Assembly (NCBI GenBank): GCA_030549495.1
Contig: JAUIRK010000690.1
Location: 1 to 64,000 of the forward strand
From: Nectonema munidae
Taxonomy: Eukaryota > Nematomorpha > Nectonematoida > Nectonematidae
Direction: 5' to 3'
Length of the DNA stretch: 64,000 nucleotides
Shown here: positions 14,356 to 24,512 of the stretch, piece by piece
Layout of the letters: every line of letters begins with the position of its first letter
How positions within the stretch are numbered: position 1 is the first letter of the stretch
Notes under the pieces: generated by a model
Database searches by the model: none
Seen by the model: only the letters and a program-made list of their open reading frames with translations
What the model was told of the DNA's origin: nothing
Program-made: the position numbers and the translations under genes

Positions 14356-14622
14356 TTATAAATTCAGCGTTCCTAATATTTTCGCGGCGTGATCTGAAAT
14401 GTCGGGACAACGATGTGAGCGAAGGTGTATTATTTTGCCCTTGAGCGCTTTTCGGCAGCGCGCGTCGGAAAAGATGGCGCCGAGGCTGAAGTGGTTCTGG
14501 GGGAAGGAGAGCAGTGAAAGGGCCTTTCTGGCGAGCAGTAGCTTCCTAAGTAAAGTCAGGAGCTTTTCCAAGAGTTCGTGGTTACAGGAAGAGTCAAGGA
14601 GTTGGAACAGATTCTTGGAGAA
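14356..14622 (-). CDS. ARM-repeat gene exon 6 (stop codon)
   Basis: It has 88 codons plus TAA at 14356, after acceptor CATTTTAG. It starts FSKNLFQLLDSS and carries the C-terminal helices that in Arm_2 proteins follow the LVNLS repeat. The stop lies 23 nt from the stop of the convergent secreted-protein gene. The minus strand shows no AATAAA in that gap, so the 3' UTR probably overlaps the neighbouring coding region antisense. Confidence 0.85.
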   Translation of the reverse strand, partial: FSKNLFQLLDSSCNHELLEKLLTLLRKLLLARKALSLLSFPQNHFSLGAIFSDARCRKALKGKIIHLRSHRCPDISDHAAKILGTLNL

Positions 14623-17600
14623 CTAAAATGCGACATTGTAGAAGGCAGGGCGTTAGGGGATGGGTACCTTGGCGGCCAAGAGATTTTCGAGCAGGTTGGT
14701 GAAGCAGGACAGGTTGACGAGGAGTTTCAGGCAGGACAGCTTAACTTGCAGCATGGGCTCTTCGAGAAGGGAGTAGAGGCTGGAGAGAGCGTCTCGCGTA
14801 TAGACGGTGTCGCTGGCGTCAAGCAACGCGAGGTTGGTCAGGCAGTTGAGGGAGAGGGAGACGTTGCGCGCGTTTGTGCTACACAAGGCAATTCGGAGAA
14901 GGTCGGGGACCGATTCCTAGAATGCCAAAAATGGATACCAAATGGGAAAGGGGGAAACGTACCTACCTGGAGAATGAGGTTGTTCTCTTGGTTGACTGCC
15001 AGGTTGTTGATGCAGCTCATTACGAGGTTGAGGATGGAGCGAGACTTTACCTCGTTTCGCAGCATCTTGTGCAGGATGGCGAGACAGTCCGTTTCTTCGC
15101 GCAACACGTTCTTAAGAGCGGCGTTGTAGCCGAAAAGAGGAATGCTTGTAAAATGAGATTACTTGATTTTCAGTGAAGGCTGAGAGGCTGCAGATGGAAC
15201 TTAGGATCTTGACCTTGATGTGCTTGTCACTGTTCTCTGTCAGGGATTGGACGATGGCTGAAGCGGAGGGTGCATCCAACCTACCCTTGAATGCGATCGT
15301 CTAATAAATTTCAATATTGCATTGACGGCCTATTTTCATTTCCCATTACGTTTATTTTTTTTAAAAATCAACAAGCTCCCTCTTCTTCAGAAAATGCCAT
15401 CCAAGTTTTGCCAAGGTAAAGATGTATATATTGAGAAAAATTATATAGAATTTATACACTTATAAGAGGCATCATCATTAGAGATGAATTTTCTTATAAG
15501 TTTTGCTGGGATATAGATAGAGAATTTTTGTCAATTCATAGTTATGTAGTATTTTCTAAATCAAAAGGAAAGAAAAATCTATAAATAATCTAAGAAAATA
15601 ATCTATAAATGAAATTGGCATTGTTGATTTAATATGTAAATGTGTATATTTCATGTAAAATTTGAATGAATATTCTCAAAGACAGATTTTAGAAATAAAC
15701 CGTAACTTTGTTTCACACTTATAAGTATTTTGAAATCCAAATGCAAAAAAAATTTATAAATTAAATTGCGATTGTTGATTTGTTATAATAATGTGTATAT
15801 TCCATGTAAAATTTGAATGAATGTTTTCAGAGACCGATTTTAGAAGTAGTAAACCGCAAGTTTGTTACACACTTACATCTATTTTCAATTTCTAAATTCC
15901 AAATGAAATCAACATGCCCGATTTGATATAAAAAAATATATTTCATGTAAAATTTGAAGGTATATTTTATTAGATATATTCTCATCAATCAAAATTTTGA
16001 TTGACATTTCCCAAAAAGTAAGCATGATTTTGAAAAAATTTAAACTATAAAGTGTTATGTGTTCAAAACTGTATATATTTATAAATTTTCAAACGAGCAT
16101 ATAATATAGAACCAAAGTTATAAGCTTAACTAGAGATACTGTCAGAATTTTGCTGAAAAAGTTTAACTTTTGATTTTGATTGACAGATTTATGCATGAAA
16201 AAGTCATTCAACTGCAATGAAAATGGTATCAAAAGATGCAGCTATCAATTTTGGGAAATGTCACGAAGTATGGTAGGAAAAGATGTAGCCAGCCAATTTG
16301 GCAGAAGATAAATTTTAGTTTTTTACTGATCGGGTTATAACAGTTACATACGCATGCAATGGTTGATCTCGCTTGCATTTACGTGAAATACCTAACTTTT
16401 TTAGAATGTTTGGGATTATTTTACTTGGAGCTAAAATAAAATTGCTCTGTTCGCTAAGAATATTTTATAATGGCGTGTTTTGCGTGTTGAATCAACGGCA
16501 GCGACAAAAAGATTCGCTCGAACTGGCGGAGACGACACGCACCTGAATCTGAAAGAAAAGAAAGAGATGACGCAACACGCACGCGTAATAATCTGGATTG
16601 TGCATTCAGATGAGAGAGCATGCAAACACTCCTCTACTGAGAAACACTCACAGCGCACTTCTTCTGTTTGTAGCAGTGGTTAGGGTTATGTTAGCAATAT
16701 CATATGAAAACTGTAAATTTTGTCACACATCTGTCCATCGCAGTGGTAGATTTAGATAGGGTGCAATCGCCATCTCTAGTGGGATGTTGATAACCACTGA
16801 TTTGTGTATGTAGAGACGGTCACGTCTAGGCCAGCATTCACAATTCCTTCTCGAACACCAACAGACATTTTTGAAATCTTATTTAAAAATTTGACAATGC
16901 TCTTGAAAACATTATTTAAGCTTTATTTTTTGAAGGTATATTTTTTGAAAAAATCTCGAATAAACAAGATAGAGTTGGAATAAAAGTTGACCCTTTTCAA
17001 AATGAATTCGTCAATTTGCTTTTTATGTTGAACTATATTAGAATTTGACATCATAGGCTGGTACACATTAAAATTGATAGTTTTTAATGCAGGCAACTTT
17101 AATTTCATATGTTGCATAAATCAAAAATAGGAGCAAATATATGTAAAAAGCTACAACCTACTACATTTTGTAGTATAGCAGGAAAAAAGCATCTAATCTT
17201 TTTTGCGTATGTATAACATCTGTTGTCAACATTTTGATTGACTAAATACTTTCCCATTATTAATTACTTTGTTTTCCTGTTGTCATGTCTTCTTTTTTAT
17301 TTTACTTTCTCGTTACGTTTTTCTCTCTTTAGATGAAAAAATAGAATAGATCTTCTCTTCAACTCGCTTGTGCATTGCTTTCACTAAATGAGGAATCTGA
17401 TGTTGAAGTCGCGAAACAAGCTTCTGATACTACAATAACTGATGATTTTTATTGAATATGATCAAGTAATGGTAAACCTGGATGTAGTAATCAGAAAAAT
17501 TTAGATGAAGGCGATATTGATGTTTTTATTGAAAATTCTTCTCAAGATGAAACTGAAAGCTCCGATGAAGATAAACTGCAATTCTTCGGAATCAGAAGAC

Positions 17601-20600
17601 AACGAAGAGAGAGCTAATGTTTATTGCAATGATATAAAATACACAAAAACTCCAATTCCAATCACTCACTTTCAAGAAATATTTTGAAAGAAAAAGCTAG
17701 AGTTTTGTGCAATCCCAAAGATGAAGTAGAATCATCCTCACTGTTTATTACAGAAGACATGTTTTTACATATTTTACTATTCACCAATAGAAAAGTGAAT
17801 GATGAAGTTCGAAAATACATGATAAAGAATAAAAAAACAAATATCCTTCATACATGAAAACTTTTACTAGCGAAGAGTTGAAAGCTTGTTACGCTATTCT
17901 GATCAGAGCAAAGTCAGATCGTGATAACATGTCTTCGCTGCAAGACTTATGGTCTCCTAGTGATAGTAGACCCTTTTATAAGGCAACAATTGGTTTCCAA
18001 AGGTTTCAATTCTTTCTAAGATTCGATAACTTTAGAGAAAGAGCTGAAAGGCAAAAGAAAGATAGACTCACCGCTGTGAGAGAAATTTAGGAGAGTTTTT
18101 TAGAGTAATTTGCTAAAGTTTCTTATTCCGGAAGAGACATTAACAGTGGATGAGCAGCTTTATGGTTATCGCGGTTATTGTCCTGGTATAACCTTCATCC
18201 CAAATAAACTACGAAAATATGGTCTCAAAATTTTTTGGTGCTGTGAGGCTTCTTCGGGTTTTGCTCTTACTGGATTTATTTAATCTGGAAAAAATGAAGA
18301 TGAAACGATATAATATAACTTGGCAACAAAAGTTGTAATTGATCTAACAAAGCCCTTTATTAATTCTGGTAGAGACATTGTTACAGATCGCTATTTCACA
18401 TCACATAATTTGGCAAAGCAATTATTAACCTCAAATTTAACGCTACTTGGAACTTCAAACAAGTCAAGAAAAGAGGTCCCTGCAATACTGAAAAACAAAA
18501 AACCGAAATATTTATTCAACAATTGCTCTTTATGACCACGAAAATAAAATTTCTTTGTGTTTATACTTTCCAAAAAAAATGTACTAATGTTGACCTCGTC
18601 ATATATGCATGTAGAAATATCTGACAGAATAGACAAAAAGCCTTGTCTAATTTTAGACTATAATGAAGGTAAATGTGGAGTTGACTTGATGGATTCTTTG
18701 ATAGAAGAATTTTCTTCGAGAAGAAAGACAAATAGATGGCCAATGCTGGTAAACTTTTGCATAGTTGATGTATGTTGGCATAAGTCATATATTTTGTTGT
18801 CTAAAAATGGATACACCAAAATAAGGAAAGGATTTTTAAAATCTTTATCATATAATTTAGCTTTTCCATATGCTTCAAAAAGATTTATGTGTCAAAGTTT
18901 ATCTACTCTACAGGAATAAAAGCTGGACTAATTGTTGGATACATTCAAGTTGAAAACTCCATACCCAAAAGAAAATCCGTGTGCTATGCTAAGCCTTGTA
19001 AATTTTGTAAAAAGTCATGCAGAAGTGTGTGTTCAGTTTGCAGTATAAGTGTTTGTCCTAATCATCGGCTGCAAATTAAAAAAGAATTTTGTGTTTTATG
19101 TGGAAATTCAAGATAATAAAACTTTAAAAGCTTTGTATAAAAGATATTTTTTTCAATAAAAAAATAAAAAATTTGAAATATTACATGTATAACATATTAA
19201 ACATAATAGGTATAAGCTTTTAATTTGTTGTGGGCTGAAAAATAAAAATTTATAAAGTTTTTAATGATGTAAGCCTATACTACAAATTGTAGTAGGCTGT
19301 GTAAAAATGCATGTGAAGTTTAGTGTAGGAATGAGGGTTAACTTGTTACTTGTGTCGAGGTGTTTCCATTAGCATGTGTTGTAAATTTAATTAAAAAAGT
19401 AACTGTGAAAAAAAGTACTATACAAATTACTTTTACATACCCCCCCCCCCTTAAAGCTCATTTTTGGAAGAGTTAAAGGAAGCTTTTTAGAGGGCCTGAA
19501 GTTGTATGTGGAATAGAGCATATGTTTAAAAAAGCTGCTTTGTTCTTCTTTCTTCGCACGCGATGCCCACTACAAAGCGACCCAAAAATACAAACACTTA
19601 TCAAAGCCTGAAATGGACAAGGGTTAGGGAATCAGCGCTAAGCTAAAGGTGCAAAACTAACTTTTGCAAGGTACGCGCAAAACTACGTAGCGTGTGTTCG
19701 GAAATGCGTGAGATGCACAGAAAACACATGGATGCCTTCAACACAATTGATGAGAAAATAAGACACAAGAATGAATAATGAGATTAAGCAGGATTCATTT
19801 GTGGAGAAATGAGTTTACTCAGCCTAGTAGTCAATCGCGTGGAAATCGCAGCAGGCTAGGAATGCTGCTAATCCAACTCACTGCCATGCTAATCGAAGAG
19901 TTGATTGGAATGCGCGCTGAGCTCCACAGAACTGCTCTCATCACGCAAGCACTCCTCAACACTGTACGAGATTGATTAGTGGAGGAATGAATGCAGGAAT
20001 TTCGAGTTATGCACGAAGTGCTTTGCGAATTCCAAGTCTGCGCATTCATTCTTGCAACTTCAGAAGAGGTGCTGACAAGAAATCTTGAAAAGGCGTGCAA
20101 AAGTGGAAGCCAAGAGCTGCGTTATATTAACTCTTTTCTTTGGAAGAGTATCGAGTGGTTGTTTTAACTGGATGCTGCTCGTTCAGAGTATTGCTGATAG
20201 CAATTACTGATCGCTTATCATACCACCGGCTTACATTTATGGCATCACAACTTGTTTATATTTTGTAGAAACCACGTTCCTTTCCATTTAGCTAGCTCCC
20301 TTGAACTCAATTTCGGGAAGTTTTTGGATCTTAGAGTAGAAGTTACTTTAATCGTCCGTTCTTTGTTTTCTTTGCAAATGTGATAAGTAGATATATATTT
20401 CTTGTTCTTGGAAGAGTTGAATAGCCCGATATAAATAATATTGCAATAAAGCAGAGAATTTCTTCTCTCGTGACATTCAATGAGCTATTTCTTTGAGCAG
20501 CATGCAGATGGCAATATTCAACAATTGAAGTAATCAACTCCGTATTAAAGAATAAAGAGAATATTGTGAATGGAGTCATTGGTTGCTTGTAGAATACTGG

Positions 20601-23600
20601 TCCGTAGGCAGCAAGGTATTCTTCATTCAGGGTAGTTTGATTATTATCACTGCTCCAAGATTCTTTTGAACATCGCCTTTTTCTTTTTGTAGACTCAACA
20701 GTGTGATTCTCTCTATCGTTATCATCCAAATTGAAGATAACTCCAGATGCAGCAAGTTGATTACAATAATATAATTCAAAAAAATACAAAGTTCACGTGA
20801 CTATACAGACACTGACCAACCGGAACTAATTTCATAGGAATTAGAAACATTTCACGGTTTCAATACTACACAACACTTTTTCTAGTAATAACATTTCACT
20901 GGTAGTATTATTAGGCTATAACATTATCAATCTGATGGTGTCCAGTCAAAATGCCTTAAAACCAAAACGCCCAAAAAAGGTCTAAAACCAATTTTTTTTA
21001 GTTTTTTCAAAGGTAAATTTATGAATTAAATGACTCAATTCTGGTCTACTTAAATAATGTTGGTTTCGAAAATTTTGATTTTTGGATGTTTTGACTAGAC
21101 ACTTATCTTATCACACTTGCTTGTAAACAAATCTGATCAAAACAAAACATTTTTTCTTACTAAGAGCTTAAAACAGTGAAAGAAAAGTTTGGCGAGGTGA
21201 AGCTTGTAGAATATCAAAATGAGATTTGTGTGTATGTAAACATTAAGTTTTAAGCAGGGCCGTATCAAGGGGGAGGGCAGTGGGTGGCAATTGCCCCGGG
21301 GCGCCACACCTAGGAGGGCGCCATTCCATTGCTTCTGACGTCAAGGCAGCAGAGCTTGAGATGGAAATTGGGGACATTCAAATGTATTTGAAAGCTCGGA
21401 AGGAAAAACCAGCAAACGCTATAGAGTTACTTGTTCCTGTCCTTGCACTCAGGACTCTGCCCAAATCTACAAGTGGCTCTGAGGATCATGCTGACAATTG
21501 GAACTTCTATTGCATCCTGTGAAAGGTCATTCAGCAGGCTAAAACTTATGAAGTCCTACCTAAGGAGCACTATGAGGCAAGCCCGCCAAGAGCAAGCGGT
21601 CAGGGGCTCCATTCAGGACCTTTGCTTTGCGGCGCAACGATCCCTTGATACGGTCCTTGTTTTAAGGGTTGAATTGTTTTTAGATTCACAAATGAATAAC
21701 CCTTGAAAAGACAACACTCATGTTTCAAATTTTACATTCACAGTATCTTCGATTGTTATTTAAAGCGTCCACAAAAAAAAAATCTCAAGAACATATTTTT
21801 CGAATCAAAACATATCTTTTCATTGAGCGTACCATATATGATAATTTGAGCGTTATCGATAGTCTAAGTCTAAGTATCATATGTGATACGTTTTAAGGAG
21901 TTATTAACCCATTAAGTACCATAGAAATCAGACGATATCTAAAAAACGCAGACGATTTATATTCAAAGTCATTTTAAAAGCAGACGAAGATGAAATTACT
22001 TATGTTCCCAAATGGAAGCATTGGGACTTAATGGGTTAAGAAAATTGCAGATTTACAAATTAGCCCTGAAAAGCAATAAAAGAAAAAATAGTACTCAATT
22101 CAAAGACTAGCAGCTTATTGGTTCTTTAAATGTGATTTATTGGCAAAAATGGCAAATGATTCGAAAAGGGTGCAATATTTTGGGGAAAAACGATTCACTC
22201 AGTGTCCCCTTCTCGATCCCCATGGAACTTCTTTGCGGCACACGGACTCCAGCTTGAAAACCAATGAGCTAGAAGGTTGATGCAATTAGAATTACAAACA
22301 AGGTACTTTGACTTCATAAAATCTATACCCGTGTGCTGGGATTGAGAGCTTATAGTGCAAGTATAATGCCGGGTAATAATGGTGGTGTGTGTTTATAGGA
22401 CAAAAATTCTTTTATAATAAATTTTGAAAATTATAAAAAAATTCCCCCCCCCCCCCCCTTTTAGGATGTGCGCCCCTGTGCTCTAGATACCGGCTTTTCA
22501 ACTGCGACCCAGAGCTCCAGTTTTGCCGCCCGCATAGCAAGCTTACAAAAATGAGGCTAGCGATATGGTATTAAAAGAGTTAGAATTTGGCAGTTATTGA
22601 TCAATGGTACTGTGCATGGGTTGTAGTGTAGTTTTACATCTATGATCTATTAAGTTTATATGTAGATGCGAGTGGCGAATTTAGACAAGGTGTTGTGAAG
22701 AGTCAAACTGATATTCCTTGTAAAGACAGTATCAATGCGTACACACGGTTCTGATCTATGCGCTACATACACGTGTGCATACTACACCTGTCACAGTTTA
22801 TTGACGACGTGCAAAAGGATTGCCACGTGTGTATGCCGATTCAAGTGAAGAGTAATGGTCAATTCTTACGTTTCGCCCTTCCAAGATGAAAAAAGAGGGC
22901 AGAGGTAAAAGCTTACGTCGATGGAGTTGAAGGAGCTGATGGAATCCTTGTCATCGGTAGAGGTGCTGTCGTTTTTGGAATCGAATCGTGATTGAAAGGC
23001 AGAAAGCGGAGAAGGAGGCGACTTGGGACTTTGTGAGGACGGCGTCAAGGGAACCGAGGCGCAGATGGAAGACTCCAGCAAAGTTAACAAGGAAATTTTG
23101 GAAAACTCCTCAAACTCTTCAAACTCTACAAGCTCTTTGTCTTTCTCACACCACTCAAATTCGCTGCTCTCGTCTTGCTTGCATTTTCCTTAAATGAAGA
23201 GTTGGCTCCTTTTACATTCAGGATGGATCCTACAACCACGCCTTTCTCAATTCCAAGAATTAGCATTCGTTGAATAAGAATAATTCAAAAACTAAACCAA
23301 AATAAGAAAGTTGGCTTGTGCTTTTATAAAGTGTATTAAATGAACGTCTCTTCATAAAATGGATTATAAACTTCTTTTCAGAAAAACATCTTTTCGTTTT
23401 AAAGATTGACACTTAAACATTAAAAAATTCACTATTTTAAAATATTCCAAAAAATTACAAACATACCATGTATTTTAGTATTTTAGTGAAAAAGTTTCGC
23501 CAATAAATAAAAACATTTATTTGATTGCATATAGATTTAGATGAATATACAAAAAGTCTTAAATATGCAGAATATAAGCATAAAACTGCGTTCTCTCCCG

Positions 23601-24245
23601 TCATTAGTTGAAAACTAGTAGATAGGCGTAGATAAATCACTTATTAATCCAGAGATAATACAAAAAGTTTCGACTACAACTTTATCTATTTCGAGGAAGT
23701 GTACTTTGGTTTGCCTAGCATTTTCCGATGCTTCAAAACGTCACGTTTCAAAACAAGCGGTTGAATAATCGAGAAGTGCTGGAAGGAAAAAGACTAAATC
23801 CTTCTCGGAGTATTATGAAGAGCGAAAGAGATACAAATGTTTCTTATTAGAAAATTGAAGAAGGATTCGAAAAAGACGCATCGTGTGTGTACTAAGGCGC
23901 TGCATCCACACCCGCAATCAACATTTCGTAAACACAGCGCACCAAGACAACTCGCACCGACCCCTCAGTTCTCGGTCAGCCGGCAACAATAAGATAGGCA
24001 AGCAAAGCCGCCAACAAAGTGTGAGGACATTCAACGCAATCAATACATTTAACATGGCACCAAATTGCAATGCCTGGGATGTTAAAAACGATTTTTGTTT
24101 TACTGAAACGCTTGCTCAAACCAAAACTAGAGAGGCATTCTAGGTAGCGCTCTCTTTCATCGCTAATCTGCTCTTCTTTGCAAAAACGTGTGAGAAAAAT
24201 GTCTTTGTAAAAGAACCGCACCAGAAAGTTCTGTTTGTCGGCCAT
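14356..24245 (-). CDS. ARM-repeat protein, ARMC10/ARMCX (Arm_2)-like, six exons, about 403 aa
   Basis: Exons in transcript order are 24245-24104, 23188-22917, 15300-15163, 15110-14967, 14916-14668 and 14622-14356. All have GT..AG borders, phases agree (1 then 0,0,0,0) and they total 404 codons with a TAA stop. Residues 1-47 are basic and lack an obvious membrane anchor. Residues 48-138 are an acidic, Ser/Pro-rich linker. Residues 150-403 form consecutive ARM helices with motifs CINNLAVNQENN, CLTNLALLD and LKLLVNLS, ending in a HDAE-like region. The order and C-terminus match the Arm_2 domain of ARMC10/ARMCX, which in vertebrates sits at the mitochondrial outer membrane. Here the missing N-terminal anchor leaves localisation open. 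Introns 3-5 are 52, 50 and 45 nt. Intron 2 is 7.6 kb and full of transposons. The exon 1 assignment rests on phase match and is the weakest part. Confidence 0.75.
14668..14916 (-). CDS. ARM-repeat gene exon 5
   Basis: It has 83 codons after acceptor TTCTAG. It contains two ARM units (NCLTNLALLD, then CLKLLVNLS) and ends ...LLENLLAAK before donor GTACCC. The next intron is only 45 nt. Without that splice the frame stops four codons into the intron. Confidence 0.85.
14967..15110 (-). CDS. ARM-repeat gene exon 4
   Basis: It has 48 codons. The acceptor lies after a pyrimidine-rich stretch ending CTCTTAAG. It encodes NVLREETDCLAILHKMLRN and then a repeat with CINNLAVNQENN, the clearest ARM signature in the gene. 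The donor is CAG|GTAGGT and the next intron is 50 nt. Confidence 0.85.
15163..15300 (-). CDS. ARM-repeat gene exon 3
   Basis: It has 46 codons and begins after acceptor TTATTAG. It holds the first ARM helices (IVQSLTENSDKHIKVKILSS) and ends ...AFTENQ before donor GTAATC. The ENQ motif at a repeat end is typical of ARMC10-type repeats. The next intron is 52 nt. Confidence 0.8.
15480..16010. repeat. Degenerate tandem repeat, about 151-bp period
   Basis: The marker CATGTAAAATTTGAA recurs at about 15652, 15803 and 15944, and TGTGTATATT at 15641 and 15792. Flanking sequence (an AGA..GATTTTAGAA..AAACCG block and ACACTTA) repeats in the same order. About three units lie within intron 2 of the ARM-repeat gene. 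Confidence 0.7.
17100..19341 (+). mobile_element. piggyBac (PGBD) DNA transposon, near full length, inactive
   Basis: The right end is well defined: GAGGG followed by TTAA (19338-19341), the expected piggyBac target. Subterminal inverted copies of CCTACTAC..TTTGTAGTATAG lie at 17157 and 19271. The left terminus is not certain. Inside, the plus strand carries piggyBac transposase pieces in order: an acidic N-terminus (about 17505), the LWSPSDSRPFY region (17854-18090), VDEQLYGYRGYCPG (about 18150), DIVTDRYFTSHNLA (18320-18535), and a C-terminal Cys-rich zinc finger (CKFCKKSC...CVLCG, to 19116). Several frameshifts and stops break the frame. It lies antisense in the ARM-gene intron 2. Confidence 0.85.
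19680..20130 (+). other. Unrecognised coding-like segment
   Basis: Plus-strand frames look more protein-like than the surroundings, for example EMREMHRKHMDAFNTIDEKI near 19705 and a Glu/Arg/Leu-rich helix 19880-19972. They are short and broken by stops. They recall helical tails of Myb/SANT-type transposon proteins but I cannot name a family. It may be a dead transposon ORF in the ARM-gene intron. Confidence 0.25.
20343..20800 (-). pseudogene. piggyBac transposase N-terminal fragment
   Basis: The minus-strand frame has an acidic/basic N-terminus (TKRKRRCSKESWSSD), then TPFTIFSLFFN, EEILCFIAILFISGYSTLP. These are the conserved entry motifs of piggyBac transposases (dimerisation region before the first catalytic Asp). 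It ends soon after LPRTRN, so the catalytic core is absent. It belongs to a different piggyBac subfamily from the copy at 17.1-19.3 kb. Confidence 0.8.
21255..21658 (+). mobile_element. hAT element, internally deleted, with 8-bp target duplication
   Basis: The ends are CAGGGCCGTATCAAG and, reverse-complemented, AAGGACCGTATCAAG. They are flanked by a perfect 8-bp duplication GTTTTAAG at 21247-21254 and 21659-21666. The 404-bp interior retains the hAT C-terminal dimerisation segment (IASCERSFSRLKLMKSYLRS, about 21510-21570), as in ZMYM1-like transposases. The rest of the transposase is gone. It lies in intron 2 of the ARM-repeat gene. Confidence 0.9.
21908..22035. mobile_element. piggyBac-type MITE, 128 bp
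   Basis: The left end CCCATTAAGTACC and the reverse complement of the right end CCCATTAAGTCCC are inverted, and TTAA flanks both sides (21904-21907, 22036-22039). TTAA duplication with CCC ends is the piggyBac signature. There is no coding capacity. Confidence 0.8.
22443..22478. mobile_element. Poly-C and GATGTGCGCCCCTG terminus, hAT-like
   Basis: A run of 15 C is followed by CTTTTAGGATGTGCGCCCCTG. The reverse complement begins CAGGGGCGCACATC, like a hAT end. The same terminus occurs at 27746-27774. No matching left end was found, so this is a terminus only. Confidence 0.5.
22917..23188 (-). CDS. ARM-repeat gene exon 2 (acidic Ser/Pro linker)
   Basis: The acceptor is ATTTAAG and the donor GAC|GTAAGC. 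It encodes 90 codons with an acidic stretch (VEFEEFEEF), then a run rich in Ser, Pro and Asp. This composition is typical of the disordered linker before an ARM domain. It ends in phase 0, matching exon 3. Confidence 0.65.
24104..24245 (-). CDS. ARM-repeat gene exon 1 (start codon)
   Basis: It begins ATG GCC GAC at 24245 and reads MADKQNFLVRFFYKDIF, then a charged helix. The donor GTAAAA leaves one base (phase 1). That fits the exon 2 acceptor exactly, giving Arg at the junction. No similarity anchors this exon, so it is predicted from frame, splice signals and position. Confidence 0.55.
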
Positions 24246-24512
24246 CAAAGGATAGAGGTAATTGCAGTGCTAGTTGAAATTTGGATGTCAGTCGAACATA
24301 GTAACCCCATTTCTTTAACCCTATCTGTGACGTAGGGCATTTTAGCCGCCCTCCTGCATCTTTAGTACAAAATCGTTTGATCCCATTTTCATGATAGGTG
24401 AATGCCCCAAATTGTCTTTTTTTTCAACAAATCTTGATAATGTCTATAACTTAGTGTTCGAATTAGATACACTCTTCAGCAACTTTAATCTAATGTATAT
24501 TTGAAAACATAA

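Larger units (their letters stand above)
15301..22916 (-). other. ARM-repeat gene intron 2, 7.6 kb, transposon-rich
   Basis: It is bounded by GTAAGC (donor at 22916) and TTATTAG (acceptor at 15302). It contains a 151-bp tandem repeat, a near full-length piggyBac copy, a piggyBac fragment, a hAT insertion, a TTAA-flanked MITE and a poly-C hAT-like terminus. The unlisted parts (16.0-17.0 kb and 20.8-21.2 kb) show nothing I can identify. Confidence 0.7.

Noticed and set aside
14578-15129. A 183-codon plus-strand frame, and other frames on both strands in 14.4-15.2 kb
   Set aside because: They are antisense or out-of-frame shadows of the ARM-repeat exons, which show conserved motifs and consistent splice phases.
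15145-15162. An 18-nt intron in the ARM-repeat gene
   Set aside because: Too short to splice and gives the wrong phase; using the next acceptor gives a 52-nt intron with matching phase.
17505-19116. A domesticated piggyBac-derived host gene
   Set aside because: Multiple frameshifts and stops, and the transposon end with TTAA is still present; it is an inactive element.
24330-24370. A piggyBac left end (TTAACCCTATCTGTGACGTA)
   Set aside because: The motif is suggestive but no inverted partner could be found in the window.
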